The notes under the pieces are model-generated. The model searched no databases. It worked only from the letters and a program-made list of their open reading frames with translations, and had not been told where the DNA came from. Below, piece after piece: positions 46,738 to 56,579 of a DNA stretch of 64,000 bases; the stretch's first letter is position 1; each line of letters starts with the position of its first letter. Both the position numbers and the translations under genes were made by a program. Source of the DNA: Arthrobacter stackebrandtii (GTDB lineage: Bacteria; Actinomycetota; Actinomycetes; Actinomycetales; Micrococcaceae); the NCBI RefSeq assembly GCF_017876675.1, contig NZ_JAGIOI010000001.1, positions 4,340,001 through 4,404,000 on the forward strand. Direction: 5' to 3'.

Positions 46738-48399
46738 ATGTTGTGGCGAAGCTGGAGCATTGCCGCCCGGCTCTTCGCAGCCAACCTGGTTTTTGTCCTG
46801 CTGCTGGCGGCGGGGATGGCTGTTGCCCTGGTGCTCGACGCCGGTTCCCGCACCCATGAGCAGACCCGGCTCCGCATGGAATCGGTGGTGATGGCACTGG
46901 CGGACTCCCCCATGGTGCTTGAGGCTGCGGAGGGCACGGACCCGTCCGCCGTGCTGCAGCCGTACGCGGTGTCCGTGATGCGCGATGCCAGGGTGGATTT
47001 TGTGACGTTCATGGACCCCGCCGGCATCCGCTGGTCCCACCCGAACCCGGAGCAGATCGGGAAGCCGTACGTGGGGTCCATTTCCCAGGCGCAGGCCGGC
47101 CAGGTGCACTCGGAAACCACGGCGGGCACGCTCGGCCCGTCCGTGCGCGTCATCGCACCCATCAAGGATGCCTCGGGAACCGTCCGGGGCATGGTGGCTG
47201 CCGGCGTGACGGTCAGCAACGTCCAGGTCCTGGTGGCGGCACGGATGCCCGCCGTGGCGGCCCTTGCGGCAGCCCTGTTTGCAGCCGGGTCGCTGGCTGC
47301 GTGGCTGCTGGGCCGCTACCTCAAGCGGGTAACCCTGGGCTGGGGGCCGAAGGAGCTGGGCCAGCTGTTTGTCTATTACGAATCCGTGCTGCACTCCGTC
47401 CGGGAGGGGCTGGTCCTGGTGGACCCGTCGGGCCGGCTGGTCCTGTACAACGACCACGCCGCCAAACTGCTTGGCCTGGCCGAGCCTCCAGCCGGGCCCG
47501 CCAACGGCAGGCCGTCGTTCACCACAGTCGACTCGCTCGAGCTGCCGGACTCCCTGGGCGGGCTGCTGCGCAGCGGGCGCACCGCGACGGACGAGGTCCA
47601 CCTGGCCGGGGACCGGATGCTGGTGGTCAGCCAGCGCCCGGCTGTGGTCTCCGGCAGTGCCGCCCCGTCGGGGACGGTGGTGACACTGCGCGACCACACG
47701 GAGCTGACGCGGCTGGCCGGCAGCCTCAGCAGCACCGAAACCCTGGTGGAGGCGCTGCGTTCCCAGACGCATGAACACGCCAACCGGCTGCACGCCATCA
47801 TCTCCCTGATCGAGCTGGGCCGCACCGGCGAGGCGCTGGAATTTGCCGCGGCCGACCATGCCGCCGCGGTTGCGCTCGCGTCCGAGCATGTGGGCTCGCT
47901 GGACGAGCCGTACCTGGCGGCCCTGCTGCTGGGCAAGCAGGCGCAGGCCGGCGAGCGCGGGGTGGCGCTGGACATCAGCGGTTCCGGCACGCTGCCGCCC
48001 GGCGCCCTGGATGCGCGGGAACTTGTCACACTTTTGGGCAACCTGGTGGACAACGCCATTGACGCCGCGGCCGGCCACTCCCCCGAACCCACGGTCTGGG
48101 CAGACCTGCTGGTGGCCGACGGAACCTTGACCATCACAGTTGCAGACAACGGGCCCGGCCTGCCCACCACCGACCTGGACGTGCTGGGGCGCATCGGCAC
48201 CAGCGGCAAGGAGTCAGTGGCGCCGGGAGGCCGCGGTTACGGCATCGCACTGATCAGGCGTGCCGCGGCCGCCCTGGGAGGCACCGTGGCAGGCGAGAAC
48301 GACGGCGGGGCCGTCATGACCGCCGTCGTGCCGCTACCGCCGCAGACTTCATTGCAGGCACAGGCAATTCCAGGCGAGCACAGCGGAAGGCAGGACTAG
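46738..48399 (+). CDS. sensor histidine kinase, DcuS/CitA family
   Basis: 553 residues from the ATG at 46738 (GAAAGG 6 bases upstream). Membrane span 1 is about 8-32, an extracytoplasmic PAS-like sensor domain about 33-165, span 2 about 170-195, then a cytoplasmic PAS (LHSVREGLVLVDPSGRLVLYNDHAAKLLG). The kinase core has SQTHEHANRLHAIISLIELG (phospho-His), NLVDNAIDAA (N box) and VADNGPGLP (G1 box). The family senses citrate or C4-dicarboxylates. It forms an operon with the response regulator and faces dctA. Confidence 0.9.
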   Translation: MLWRSWSIAARLFAANLVFVLLLAAGMAVALVLDAGSRTHEQTRLRMESVVMALADSPMVLEAAEGTDPSAVLQPYAVSVMRDARVDFVTFMDPAGIRWSHPNPEQIGKPYVGSISQAQAGQVHSETTAGTLGPSVRVIAPIKDASGTVRGMVAAGVTVSNVQVLVAARMPAVAALAAALFAAGSLAAWLLGRYLKRVTLGWGPKELGQLFVYYESVLHSVREGLVLVDPSGRLVLYNDHAAKLLGLAEPPAGPANGRPSFTTVDSLELPDSLGGLLRSGRTATDEVHLAGDRMLVVSQRPAVVSGSAAPSGTVVTLRDHTELTRLAGSLSSTETLVEALRSQTHEHANRLHAIISLIELGRTGEALEFAAADHAAAVALASEHVGSLDEPYLAALLLGKQAQAGERGVALDISGSGTLPPGALDARELVTLLGNLVDNAIDAAAGHSPEPTVWADLLVADGTLTITVADNGPGLPTTDLDVLGRIGTSGKESVAPGGRGYGIALIRRAAAALGGTVAGENDGGAVMTAVVPLPPQTSLQAQAIPGEHSGRQD

Positions 48400-48402
48400 G
48401 GC

Positions 48403-49104
48403 ATGGGCACACGTGGACCGATCAGGGTGCTGGTGGTGGACGATGAGCCAATCGCCCTGGCCGCCCATGCCGACTATGTGCGGCGGCTGGACGGCTTTGA
48501 GGTGGCGGCGCAGGCCCACGGAATGGGTGCCGCGCTGGCCGCCATACAGGATCCGGCGGTGGCTCCCGTGCACCTGGTCCTGCTGGACATGAACCTGACC
48601 GACGGACACGGCCTGGACCTGCTGCGGCGCATCCACGGGCTGGGCTTGCTGCCTGACGTCGTGGCCATCACTGCCGTGCGGGACGTCCATGTGGTGCGCT
48701 CGGCCATTGCGCTGGGCATCACCGCCTACCTGGTCAAGCCATTCACCTTCGCGGCGTTCCGGGAGAAGCTGGAGAACTACCGCAACTACCACGCGGCCTT
48801 GGCGGACTCGGCGCCCACCTCGCAGGACGCGATCGACAGGGCGCTGTCCGCGCTGCGCCCCTCGGGGAAGGTGGCGCTGCCCAAGGGGATGCTGCCGGAG
48901 ACGCTGCGGGCCGTGGCGGACTGGCTGCGGGCGCAGCCCGAGCCTGCTTCTGCCACTGAGGCGGCGGCCGGGCTGTCGATGTCCCGGGTCACGGCCCGGC
49001 GCTACCTGGACTACCTGGTGGAGACGGGCTCAGCTGCGAAGGCCCCGCGCCACGGCTCGCCCGGCCGCCCGGAGCTGGAGTACCGCTGGTCCCTCACCCG
49101 TTGA
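48403..49104 (+). CDS. response regulator, DcuR/CitB family
   Basis: 233 residues. The receiver domain has VVDDEP (Mg site), Asp62 in LVLLDMNLTDG as phospho-acceptor, ITA and LVKPF with the conserved Lys. The C-terminal half (about 150-230) has a helix-turn-helix typical of CitB regulators: ASATEAAAGLSMSRVTARRYLDYLVETGSAAKAPRHGSPGRPELEYR. It starts 3 bases after the kinase stop and should activate dctA. Confidence 0.91.
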   Translation: MGTRGPIRVLVVDDEPIALAAHADYVRRLDGFEVAAQAHGMGAALAAIQDPAVAPVHLVLLDMNLTDGHGLDLLRRIHGLGLLPDVVAITAVRDVHVVRSAIALGITAYLVKPFTFAAFREKLENYRNYHAALADSAPTSQDAIDRALSALRPSGKVALPKGMLPETLRAVADWLRAQPEPASATEAAAGLSMSRVTARRYLDYLVETGSAAKAPRHGSPGRPELEYRWSLTR

Positions 49105-49187
49105 GGTGTGCCGGCCAACCCGGAACCCTGAAACGACGGTTCTTCCGGGCCACGGGCCCCAGGCAACGGACAATTGGCCAGGACGTC

Positions 49188-49757
49188 TCAGGCTGTTGCC
49201 CGCATGGGCCGGTAGCGCAGTGCGACTGCCCCCGATCCGAACTCATGGCGGTCCACCTGCTCGAGCGGGATGCGCTCTCGCAGGCCCGCGAGCAGCGTCG
49301 GACCGTGTCCGGCAAGGACCGGCTGCACCAGGAAGGCGTACTCGTCGATCAGCCCCAAGTCCGCCAGTGCCCGGGGAAGCGTCACACCGCCAACCCACAG
49401 GCCCCCGCCCGGCTCCTGCTTGAGCCGCTGAACCGCTTGCCCCGCGTCGCCCCGCACCAGCTCGGCATTCCAATCGACCCCCGCCAGCGTGTTCGACACG
49501 ACGTACTTCCTCGCCCCGTCGATGGCCTCGGCGAACGGAATCTGCCACTCCTCCATCCAGTCAGGCCACCTGCCCGTGGCCGGCTTCCGCCACGCCGACT
49601 CCATCATCTCGTACGTCACCCGGCCGAACAGCAAGGCATCGGCCCGCTCCATCTCGGCTGTCCAGAAGCGCATCGACTCCTCGTCCGGCGGGAGCCCTGC
49701 CTCATGATGGCAGCAGCCGTCGAGAGTTACGTTAATCGAGTATCGAAGTGGCCTCAT
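49188..49757 (-). CDS. dihydrofolate reductase-like (RibD C-terminal) family protein
   Basis: 189 residues. MRPLRYSINVTLDGCCHHEAGLPPDEESMRFW is the family start, followed by ADALLFGRVTYEMMESAW, YVVSNTL and GGGLWVGGVTLPRALADLGLIDEYAFLVQPVLAGHGPTLL. This YyaP/YwjB-like group is common in soil bacteria and binds NADPH, but its reaction is not established. It is convergent with the response regulator gene, with no visible terminator. Confidence 0.85.
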   Translation of the reverse strand: MRPLRYSINVTLDGCCHHEAGLPPDEESMRFWTAEMERADALLFGRVTYEMMESAWRKPATGRWPDWMEEWQIPFAEAIDGARKYVVSNTLAGVDWNAELVRGDAGQAVQRLKQEPGGGLWVGGVTLPRALADLGLIDEYAFLVQPVLAGHGPTLLAGLRERIPLEQVDRHEFGSGAVALRYRPMRATA

Positions 49758-49915
49758 CTCGCTGTTCTCCCTTGATGCGCTCAGCGTGTTTTAACGGAAC
49801 GGACAGTCAGCCAGGCCCCGGCTTCGCTTGAACCGCCCATGGTCTGAGGATAGGCACCGTTGCCGGCCAGCGGAAGTGCCGGCGCACGGGCGGCCGGGCA
49901 CATGATGCCCGCGCC

Positions 49916-51820
49916 TTACGGCAGATTCTCCGTGAGGACCGGAATGAGTGAGTCAATCACGGAACGGTCCTCAATGGTTGAGGGCACCACGTAGTCGTCG
50001 CCGTCGGCGATCTGGCGCATGGTCTTGCGCAGGATCTTCCCCGAGCGGGTCTTGGGCAGGGCCTCCACCACCACGGCGGTCTTGAAGTCGGCCACGGGGC
50101 CGATCTCCCGGCGCACCAGGGCCACGAGTTCCTTCTCCAGCACCTCCGGCGCAATCGAGGCACCGGCCTTGAGCACCACGTACCCCACGGCCTTCTGCCC
50201 CTTGAGCGCATCGGCCACGCCGAGCACGGCACACTCGGCCACGGCGGCATGTGTGCCGACCACCTGCTCGATGGCGCCGGTGGACAGCCGGTGCCCGGCC
50301 ACGTTGATGACATCGTCCGTGCGCCCCATGACAAACACGTAGCCGTCGTCATCGACGTAGCCTGAGTCGCCCGTGGCGTAAAAGCCGGGGAAGGCGCTCA
50401 GGTAGGAGTCCTTAAACCGCTGGTCATCCTGCCACAGCGTGGGCAGCGTCCCCGGCGGCAGCGGCAGGCGCAGCACAATGTTGCCTTCCTCCCCTGCTGC
50501 AACCTCGGCACCCAGGCCGTCCACGATCCGCAGGTCGTATCCGGGCATGGGCAGGGTGGGTGAGCCTGCCTTGATGGGCAGCGGGTCCAGGCCGCGCGGA
50601 TTCCCCACAATGGCCCAGCCTGTTTCCGTCTGCCACCAGTGGTCCACCACGGGAACTCCAAGCACCCGCCCGGCCCAGTGGTACGTGTCCACATCCAGCC
50701 GCTCACCGGCGGTGAACAGCGTTTGGAGGTGTCCGACGTCGTGCTTCTTCAGCAGTTCCGCCTCCGGGTCCACCTTGCGGATGGCACGCAGGGCCGTGGG
50801 CGCCGTGAACAGCGCCTTGACCTTGTGCTGTTCAATGACCCGCCAGAACGCGCCGGCGTCGGGGGTGCCCACGGGCTTGCCCTCGTACATGAGCGTGGTC
50901 GCCCCGGCCAGCAGCGGCCCGTAAACAATGTAGGAATGCCCCACCACCCAGCCAACATCCGAGGCCGTCCACCACACGTCGCCCGTGTGGATGTCGTAGA
51001 GGTTGGCCATGGACCACAGAAGTACGACGGCGTGTCCCCCGTTGTCGCGGACCACCCCCTTGGGCGTGCCGGTGGTTCCGGAGGTGTAGAGAATGTAGAG
51101 CGGGTCGCCCGCCTTCACAGGCACGCATGCGGCGGGTTCCGCGTCTGCGAGCGCGGTGTCCCAATCCACGGTGTTCAGTTGCCGGCCCTCCGGGAGCCCA
51201 GCAAAGCCGTCGCGGTGCTTGGTGATGACCGGCAGCTCGGGCATGCCGGCCTTGGCGAGGGCCTCGTGCACGGTGGGCAGGTACTCGATGGCCCTGTTGG
51301 GCTCCAATCCGCCTGAGGTGGTGACCACAACCTTTGGCGCGGCGTCGCTGAGCCGGGTGGCGAGCTCGCTGGCGGCGAACCCGCCAAAGACCACGGAGTG
51401 GATGGCGCCCAGGCGGGCTGCTGCGAGCATGGCGATGGCGGCCTCGGGGATCATGGGGAGGTAGATGAGCACCCGGTCGCCCCTGCCCACGCCCTGGGCA
51501 CGGAGCACGCCGGCGAAGCGTGCCACCTGGTCCGTGAGCTCGCGGTATGTGTACGTGCGCTGCACCCCTGTCATGGCGGAGTCGTGAATGAGGGCGGTCC
51601 GGTCGCCGTGCCCGGCGGCGACGTGGCGGTCCAGGGCGTTGAAGCAGGTGTTCAGTTCTCCGTCCGGGAACCAGCGGCCGGCCGGCGGCAGCGAGCCGTC
51701 AAACGCCCGGGCAGGCGGCGCCGTCCACTCCACGGCCTGCGCCGCCCCGAGCCAAAACCCTTCCGGGTCGCTGAGGCTGCGCTGATATTCTTCCCGGAAG
51801 CCGATGCCAGTGGGGCCCAT
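49916..51820 (-). CDS. prpE: propionyl-CoA synthetase (acetyl-CoA synthetase family)
   Basis: 634 residues from the ATG at 51820 (GGAG 7 bases upstream). Adenylation motifs are YILYTSGTTGTPKG and WWQTETGW, then the hinge GRTDDVINVAGHRLSTGAIE and the acetylatable Lys in PKTRSGKILRKTMRQI, followed by the DYVVPSTIED ending seen in PrpE. It makes propionyl-CoA (and acetyl-CoA) from the free acid. It diverges from the GntR gene of the methylcitrate operon and shares its operator region. Confidence 0.9.
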   Translation of the reverse strand: MGPTGIGFREEYQRSLSDPEGFWLGAAQAVEWTAPPARAFDGSLPPAGRWFPDGELNTCFNALDRHVAAGHGDRTALIHDSAMTGVQRTYTYRELTDQVARFAGVLRAQGVGRGDRVLIYLPMIPEAAIAMLAAARLGAIHSVVFGGFAASELATRLSDAAPKVVVTTSGGLEPNRAIEYLPTVHEALAKAGMPELPVITKHRDGFAGLPEGRQLNTVDWDTALADAEPAACVPVKAGDPLYILYTSGTTGTPKGVVRDNGGHAVVLLWSMANLYDIHTGDVWWTASDVGWVVGHSYIVYGPLLAGATTLMYEGKPVGTPDAGAFWRVIEQHKVKALFTAPTALRAIRKVDPEAELLKKHDVGHLQTLFTAGERLDVDTYHWAGRVLGVPVVDHWWQTETGWAIVGNPRGLDPLPIKAGSPTLPMPGYDLRIVDGLGAEVAAGEEGNIVLRLPLPPGTLPTLWQDDQRFKDSYLSAFPGFYATGDSGYVDDDGYVFVMGRTDDVINVAGHRLSTGAIEQVVGTHAAVAECAVLGVADALKGQKAVGYVVLKAGASIAPEVLEKELVALVRREIGPVADFKTAVVVEALPKTRSGKILRKTMRQIADGDDYVVPSTIEDRSVIDSLIPVLTENLP

Positions 51821-51893
51821 GTGCGTTCTCCATCCACGTTGATGTGATGTGTGCCATGCTAGCGGCGATTCCATGCCACTGACAACCCGTCTA

Positions 51894-51901
51894 TGTATAC
51901 A
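51894..51901. promoter_or_regulatory. GntR-type operator, prpE side
   Basis: Perfect palindrome TGTATACA. The same word occurs at 51956-51963, 62 bases away, about six DNA turns, so one regulator could hold both and loop the DNA. Confidence 0.6.
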
Positions 51902-51912
51902 CAAGTTGCGCC

Positions 51913-51943
51913 ATTGGGGAAAAATTCATGATTAATCCCCAAT
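51913..51943. promoter_or_regulatory. inverted repeat between the two TGTATACA sites
   Basis: ATTGGGGA / TCCCCAAT, 8-bp perfect arms around a 15-base AT-rich centre. It may be a site for a second regulator or part of the divergent promoters. Confidence 0.45.
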
Positions 51944-51955
51944 TTGGCCACTTCT

Positions 51956-51963
51956 TGTATACA
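51956..51963. promoter_or_regulatory. GntR-type operator, prp operon side
   Basis: Perfect palindrome TGTATACA, 60 bases before the ATG of the GntR gene. GntR/FadR-type regulators commonly bind TGTATACA-like sequences. Confidence 0.6.
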
Positions 51964-52022
51964 CTGGATGGGTACTGTTGATTCCACGCCACACCGTGGA
52001 TGCCGTAGCCGGAAGGAGGGCC

Positions 52023-52682
52023 ATGCGGGCGAGTGAACGTGCCTATGCGCAGTTGCACAGTGACATCATCAACTGGCGCCTGGCCCCCGGCACCACGCTG
52101 GGCGAGGTGGAGCTCTCGGAGCGCCTGGGCGTTTCCCGCACCCCCATCCGCGAGGCGCTTGCGAAGCTGACGGCCGAAGGCCTGGCCGAACCGCAAAGCG
52201 GGCGAGGCACAGTGGTCAGCGGCATCTCCCTGGACCACCTGGACGAACTCTTTGAACTGCGCTCCGCCCTTGAATGCCGGGCCGCCGAACTGGCTGCCCG
52301 CCGCGGGGACCGGGACACCTTCCTGGAACTGCACCGCAAGCTGGCCAACGCCGGCGAGCTGATCACGGAGGACGACCCCAGCCGCAGCGGCTACTACCGG
52401 CTGGCCGGCGAGCTGGACAGCGCGGTGGACGCCGCCGTCGCAAACCACTACTTGAACCAGGCACTGAAGAGCCTGCGCGTGCACCTGGTGCGGGTGCGGC
52501 GCCTCGGCAAGGACAACCCCGCAAGGCTGCGCGATGCGGCCCGGGAGCATGCGGCCATCGCCCTGGCCATTGCGAACGGCAACCCCGCCGTGGCCAGCGC
52601 CGCCACCACCGTCCACCTCGACAACAGCCTGCGCCACCTGCTGAGCACGGCCCCCGACATTTCATCCGAACCCCATGACTGA
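52023..52682 (+). CDS. GntR-family regulator of the methylcitrate (propionate) operon
   Basis: 219 residues from the ATG at 52023 (AGGAGG just upstream). Winged helix: RAYAQLHSDIINWRLAPGTTLGEVELSERLGVSRTPIREALAKLTAEGLAEPQSGRGTVVSG. The C-terminal FCD-type helical effector domain lacks some metal-binding His residues usual in FadR-type members. It heads the prpD-prpB-prpC transcript and faces prpE. The likely ligand is a methylcitrate-cycle intermediate, inferred from position. Confidence 0.88.
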   Translation: MRASERAYAQLHSDIINWRLAPGTTLGEVELSERLGVSRTPIREALAKLTAEGLAEPQSGRGTVVSGISLDHLDELFELRSALECRAAELAARRGDRDTFLELHRKLANAGELITEDDPSRSGYYRLAGELDSAVDAAVANHYLNQALKSLRVHLVRVRRLGKDNPARLRDAAREHAAIALAIANGNPAVASAATTVHLDNSLRHLLSTAPDISSEPHD

Positions 52683-52715
52683 CCTGCGTTTTGCAAGCAC
52701 TGTGAAAGGAACACC

Positions 52716-54236
52716 ATGACCATCGATCACAACGTCCGCGTGTACAAGTCCGAAGAGAACCTGGCCCACGAGGACCAACTGGCCTACAAGATCGCCAAGG
52801 TTGCCGTTGACCCCGTAGCTGTCACGGATGAGGTCACTGACATGATCATCAACCGCGTCATCGACAACGCCTCCGTGGCCATTGCCTCCCTGAACCGCGG
52901 CCCCATTGTTGCGGCCCGCGCCCAGGCGCTCACCCATGCACCGTCAACCGGCGGCTCCGGCGCGTCCGTCTTCGGCATCACGGAGAAGGTGTCCCCCGAG
53001 TGGGCGGCCTGGGCCAACGGCGTGGCCGTGCGCGAGCTCGACTACCACGACACCTTCTTGGCAGCCGACTACTCCCACCCGGGCGACAACATCCCGCCGA
53101 TCCTGGCCGTCGCCCAGCACACAGGCGCCTCCGGTGCAGACCTCATCCGCGGCCTGGCCACCGGCTACGAAATCCAGGTGGACCTGGTCAAGGCCATCTG
53201 CCTGCATGCTCACAAGATCGATCACGTGGCCCACCTCGGCCCGTCCGCCGCCGCCGGCATCGGCACCCTGCTGGGCCTTGATGTGGAAACCATCTTCCAG
53301 GCCGTGGGCCAGGGACTGCACACCACCACCGCCACCCGCCAGTCGCGCAAGGGTGAAATCTCCACCTGGAAGGCCCACGCACCCGCCTTCGCCGGCAAGA
53401 TGGCCGTCGAAGCCGCGGACCGCGCCATGCGCGGACAGACCTCCCCCGTCCCGATCTACGAAGGCGAGGACGGCGTCATCGCCTGGCTGCTGGACGGCCC
53501 CGATGCTGCGTACACCGTGCCCCTGCCCGCCGACGGCGAGGCCAAGCGCGCCATCCTGGACACCTACACCAAGGAGCACTCGGCCGAGTACCAGGCGCAG
53601 GCCTGGATCGACCTCGCCCGCAAGCTGCACGGCGAACACCCGGAGGCCACGGACCCGGCCAACGTTGCCAGCATCCTGATCAAGACCAGCCACCACACCC
53701 ACTACGTGATCGGCTCCGGCGCCAACGACCCCCAGAAGTACGACCCCACCGCCTCGCGGGAAACACTGGACCACTCCATCCCGTACATCTTCGCCGTCGC
53801 CCTGCAGGACGGTTCCTGGCACCACGTGGACTCCTACTCCCCCGAGCGCGCCGGCCGGCCCGACACGGTTGAGCTGTGGCACAAGGTCACCACGGAAGAG
53901 GACGCCGAGTGGACGCGCCGCTACCACTCACTGGACATTGCAGAGAAGGCCTTCGGCGGTTCCGTGGAAATCACCCTCAACGACGGCACGGTCATCACGG
54001 ATGAGATCGCCGTGGCCGACGCCCACCCGCTCGGCGCCCGCCCGTTCGCCCGCGAGCAGTACATCAACAAGTTCCGCACCCTGGCCACAGGCCTGGTCAC
54101 GGAAGAAGAGATCGCCCGCTTCATCGCGGCAGCGGAGAACCTCCCCAACCTGGCCGCCGGCGAACTGGACCAGCTCAACATCACCGCAGCGCCCGGCGTC
54201 GTGGATCTTGCGGCCGCACCCAAGGGACTGTTCTAG
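52716..54236 (+). CDS. prpD: 2-methylcitrate dehydratase (MmgE/PrpD family)
   Basis: 506 residues, full length. MmgE/PrpD hallmarks: [20 protein letters not shown] early, [30 protein letters not shown], then [22 protein letters not shown] and [31 protein letters not shown]. It dehydrates 2-methylcitrate to 2-methylaconitate without an iron-sulfur cluster. AAAGGA precedes the ATG, and the next gene follows after 2 bases. Confidence 0.95.
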   Translation: MTIDHNVRVYKSEENLAHEDQLAYKIAKVAVDPVAVTDEVTDMIINRVIDNASVAIASLNRGPIVAARAQALTHAPSTGGSGASVFGITEKVSPEWAAWANGVAVRELDYHDTFLAADYSHPGDNIPPILAVAQHTGASGADLIRGLATGYEIQVDLVKAICLHAHKIDHVAHLGPSAAAGIGTLLGLDVETIFQAVGQGLHTTTATRQSRKGEISTWKAHAPAFAGKMAVEAADRAMRGQTSPVPIYEGEDGVIAWLLDGPDAAYTVPLPADGEAKRAILDTYTKEHSAEYQAQAWIDLARKLHGEHPEATDPANVASILIKTSHHTHYVIGSGANDPQKYDPTASRETLDHSIPYIFAVALQDGSWHHVDSYSPERAGRPDTVELWHKVTTEEDAEWTRRYHSLDIAEKAFGGSVEITLNDGTVITDEIAVADAHPLGARPFAREQYINKFRTLATGLVTEEEIARFIAAAENLPNLAAGELDQLNITAAPGVVDLAAAPKGLF

Positions 54237-54238
54237 CC

Positions 54239-55168
54239 ATGCTGTACTCCAAGAAAACTGCTGAGGAGAAGCGCCGGGACCTGCGCGCCATGCTGGTCCC
54301 GGGCGCCGCCCGCCAGTTCCCGGGCGCGTTCAACCCGCTCTCGGCCCGCCTCATAGAGGAAAAGAAGTTCGACGGCGTCTACATCTCGGGCGCCGTCCTC
54401 GCCAACGACTTGGGCCTGCCGGACATTGGCATGACCACGTTGACCGAGGTGGCGGCCCGCGGCGGGCAGATTGCGCGCATGACGGATTTGCCATGCCTGA
54501 TCGACGCCGACACCGGCTTCGGCGAGCCCATGAACGTGGCCCGCACCATCCAGGAGCTGGAGAATGCGGGGCTGGCCGGCTGCCACATCGAGGACCAGTT
54601 CAACCCCAAGCGCTGCGGCCACCTGGACGGCAAGAACATGGTGGACCTGGACACGGCGGTCAAGCGCATTGCCGCAGCCGCCGACGCCCGCCGGGATCCG
54701 AACTTCCTGATCATGGCCCGCACCGACATCCGCGCCGTGGAGGGCCTGGCTGTGGCGATCGACCGGGCCAAGGCCTTGGTGGACGCCGGGGCGGACGCGA
54801 TTTTTCCGGAAGCCATGAAGGACGTCTCCGAATTTGAGGCCGTGTGCCAGGCCGTGGATGTGCCGGTGCTGGCCAACATGACCGAATTTGGCAAGTCCGA
54901 GTTGTTCACCCGCGACCAGCTCGCCGCTGCCGGCGTCGCCATGGTCATCTACCCCGTGACGCTGCTGCGCAGCGCCATGGGTGCAGCCGAGCGTGTGCTC
55001 GATGCGATCAGCACCCACGGCACGCAGGAAAGTGCTGTGCCGGAAATGCTGACGCGGGCCCGTCTTTATGATCTGGTTGACTATGAGGCGTACAACCAGT
55101 TCGACACCGGGATCTTCAACTTCCAGGTCCCGGGCCTGGACATCACGGGGAACAACTCAAACCTCTAG
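54239..55168 (+). CDS. prpB: 2-methylisocitrate lyase
   Basis: 309 residues. The isocitrate-lyase-superfamily signature appears as HIEDQFNPKRCGHLDGKNMVD with the KRCGH active-site loop; LIDADTGFGEP carries the Mg-binding Asp, and MARTDIRAVEGL follows. It splits 2-methylisocitrate into pyruvate and succinate. It begins 2 bases after prpD and shares its transcript. Confidence 0.95.
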   Translation: MLYSKKTAEEKRRDLRAMLVPGAARQFPGAFNPLSARLIEEKKFDGVYISGAVLANDLGLPDIGMTTLTEVAARGGQIARMTDLPCLIDADTGFGEPMNVARTIQELENAGLAGCHIEDQFNPKRCGHLDGKNMVDLDTAVKRIAAAADARRDPNFLIMARTDIRAVEGLAVAIDRAKALVDAGADAIFPEAMKDVSEFEAVCQAVDVPVLANMTEFGKSELFTRDQLAAAGVAMVIYPVTLLRSAMGAAERVLDAISTHGTQESAVPEMLTRARLYDLVDYEAYNQFDTGIFNFQVPGLDITGNNSNL

Positions 55169-55217
55169 GCCTGCTGTCGAACACTTTTACAAAGACGTAT
55201 GAAAAGGAGTGCACACT

Positions 55218-56354
55218 GTGAGTGAAGAAGAAGTACGCAAGGGCCTGGCCGGGGTCGTTGCCGACTACACCGCCATTTCCAAGGTCAACCCCGAGTCCAA
55301 CTCGCTGCTGTACCGGGGGTATCCGGTCCAGGAGCTTGCCGCGGGCAAGTCCTTTGAAGAAGTGGCACTCCTGCTGTGGACGGGCGAGCTGCCCACGGAA
55401 GAGGAACTGACGGTCTTCGAGGCCTTTGAGCGGGCCAACCGTGCGCTGGACTCGCAGGTCAGGGCGGCCATCGACCTGCTGCCGCTGGACTGCCACCCCA
55501 TGGACGTGGGACGCACCGCGGTCTCGGTCATGGGCGCCGTCCATGCCCTGGCGGAAGATTCCTCCCCCGAGGCTGAGATGGACAAGGCCCAGTCGCTCTT
55601 CGCGCACTTCCCCGCCGTAGTGGCCTACGACCAGCGCCGCCGCCGCGGTCTGCCGCTTGTGGAGCCGCGCACGGACCTGGACTACTCGGCCAACTTCCTG
55701 TGGATGGTGTTCGGCGAAGAGGCGGCCCCGGCAGTGGTGGACGCATTCCGCGTTTCCATGGTCCTCTACGCCGAGCACTCCTTCAACGCCTCCACGTTCA
55801 CGGCCAGGGTCATCACCTCAACGCTCTCGGACCTGCACTCGGCCGTCACCGGCGCCATCGGCGCGCTGAAGGGCCCGCTGCACGGCGGCGCCAACGAGGC
55901 CGTCATGCACACCTTCGACGAGATCGGCGTCCGCGCCGAGGAGTCCCGCGAGGAGGCGGCCGCCCGCGCCAAGGCGTGGATGGAGGACGCCCTCGCGGCG
56001 AAGAAGAAGGTCATGGGTTTCGGCCACCGGGTCTACAAGAACGGCGACTCCCGCGTGCCCACCATGAAGGCGGCACTGGAGCGCATGATCGACCACTATG
56101 ACCGCCCCGAAATGATGGGGCTGTACGACGGCCTGGAGCAGGCCATGGCCGAGGCCAAGGCGATCAAGCCGAACCTCGACTACCCGGCCGGCCCCACCTA
56201 CCACCTGATGGGCTTCGACACGGACATGTTCACGCCTCTGTTCATTGCCTCGCGCATCACCGGCTGGACGGCGCACATCATGGAACAGCGCGCTGCGAAC
56301 GCCCTGATCCGCCCCCTGAGCGCCTACAACGGCGTGGCCGAGCGCCACCTGTAG
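55218..56354 (+). CDS. prpC: 2-methylcitrate synthase
   Basis: 378 residues from the GTG at 55218, with AAGGAG 8 bases upstream; the in-frame GTG at 55209 overlaps that ribosome site. The citrate synthase signature is VMGFGHRVYKNGDSRVPTMK; the other catalytic residues are in GPLHGGANEAV (His) and GFDTDMFTP (Asp). It condenses propionyl-CoA with oxaloacetate. The short type-II-like size and the prp context favour methylcitrate over citrate synthase. Last gene of the operon. Confidence 0.93.
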   Translation: MSEEEVRKGLAGVVADYTAISKVNPESNSLLYRGYPVQELAAGKSFEEVALLLWTGELPTEEELTVFEAFERANRALDSQVRAAIDLLPLDCHPMDVGRTAVSVMGAVHALAEDSSPEAEMDKAQSLFAHFPAVVAYDQRRRRGLPLVEPRTDLDYSANFLWMVFGEEAAPAVVDAFRVSMVLYAEHSFNASTFTARVITSTLSDLHSAVTGAIGALKGPLHGGANEAVMHTFDEIGVRAEESREEAAARAKAWMEDALAAKKKVMGFGHRVYKNGDSRVPTMKAALERMIDHYDRPEMMGLYDGLEQAMAEAKAIKPNLDYPAGPTYHLMGFDTDMFTPLFIASRITGWTAHIMEQRAANALIRPLSAYNGVAERHL

Positions 56355-56391
56355 GGCACGCCAACATCTATGGGCGGGCCAACCCGCATAC

Positions 56392-56447
56392 AGTTCGACG
56401 GCGGCGGGCCACCTTTGTTTCCAAGGGTGGCCCGCCGCCGTCGAACT
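56392..56447 (+). terminator. terminator of the prp operon
   Basis: 22-bp perfect stem (56392-56413 against 56426-56447) with a 12-base loop, 38 bases past the prpC stop, followed by TTA. Confidence 0.8.
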
Positions 56448-56579
56448 TTAAGGGCGTTGGAACACACCCTGCCCCACACCCCCAGCAGCATCGGTGGCGT
56501 TTTCCCCATCGCAGCACCACATCCTGCCACGGTCGGGGTACTGTGAAGAAACATACTTGCAGCCGCCCAAAGGAGCATC

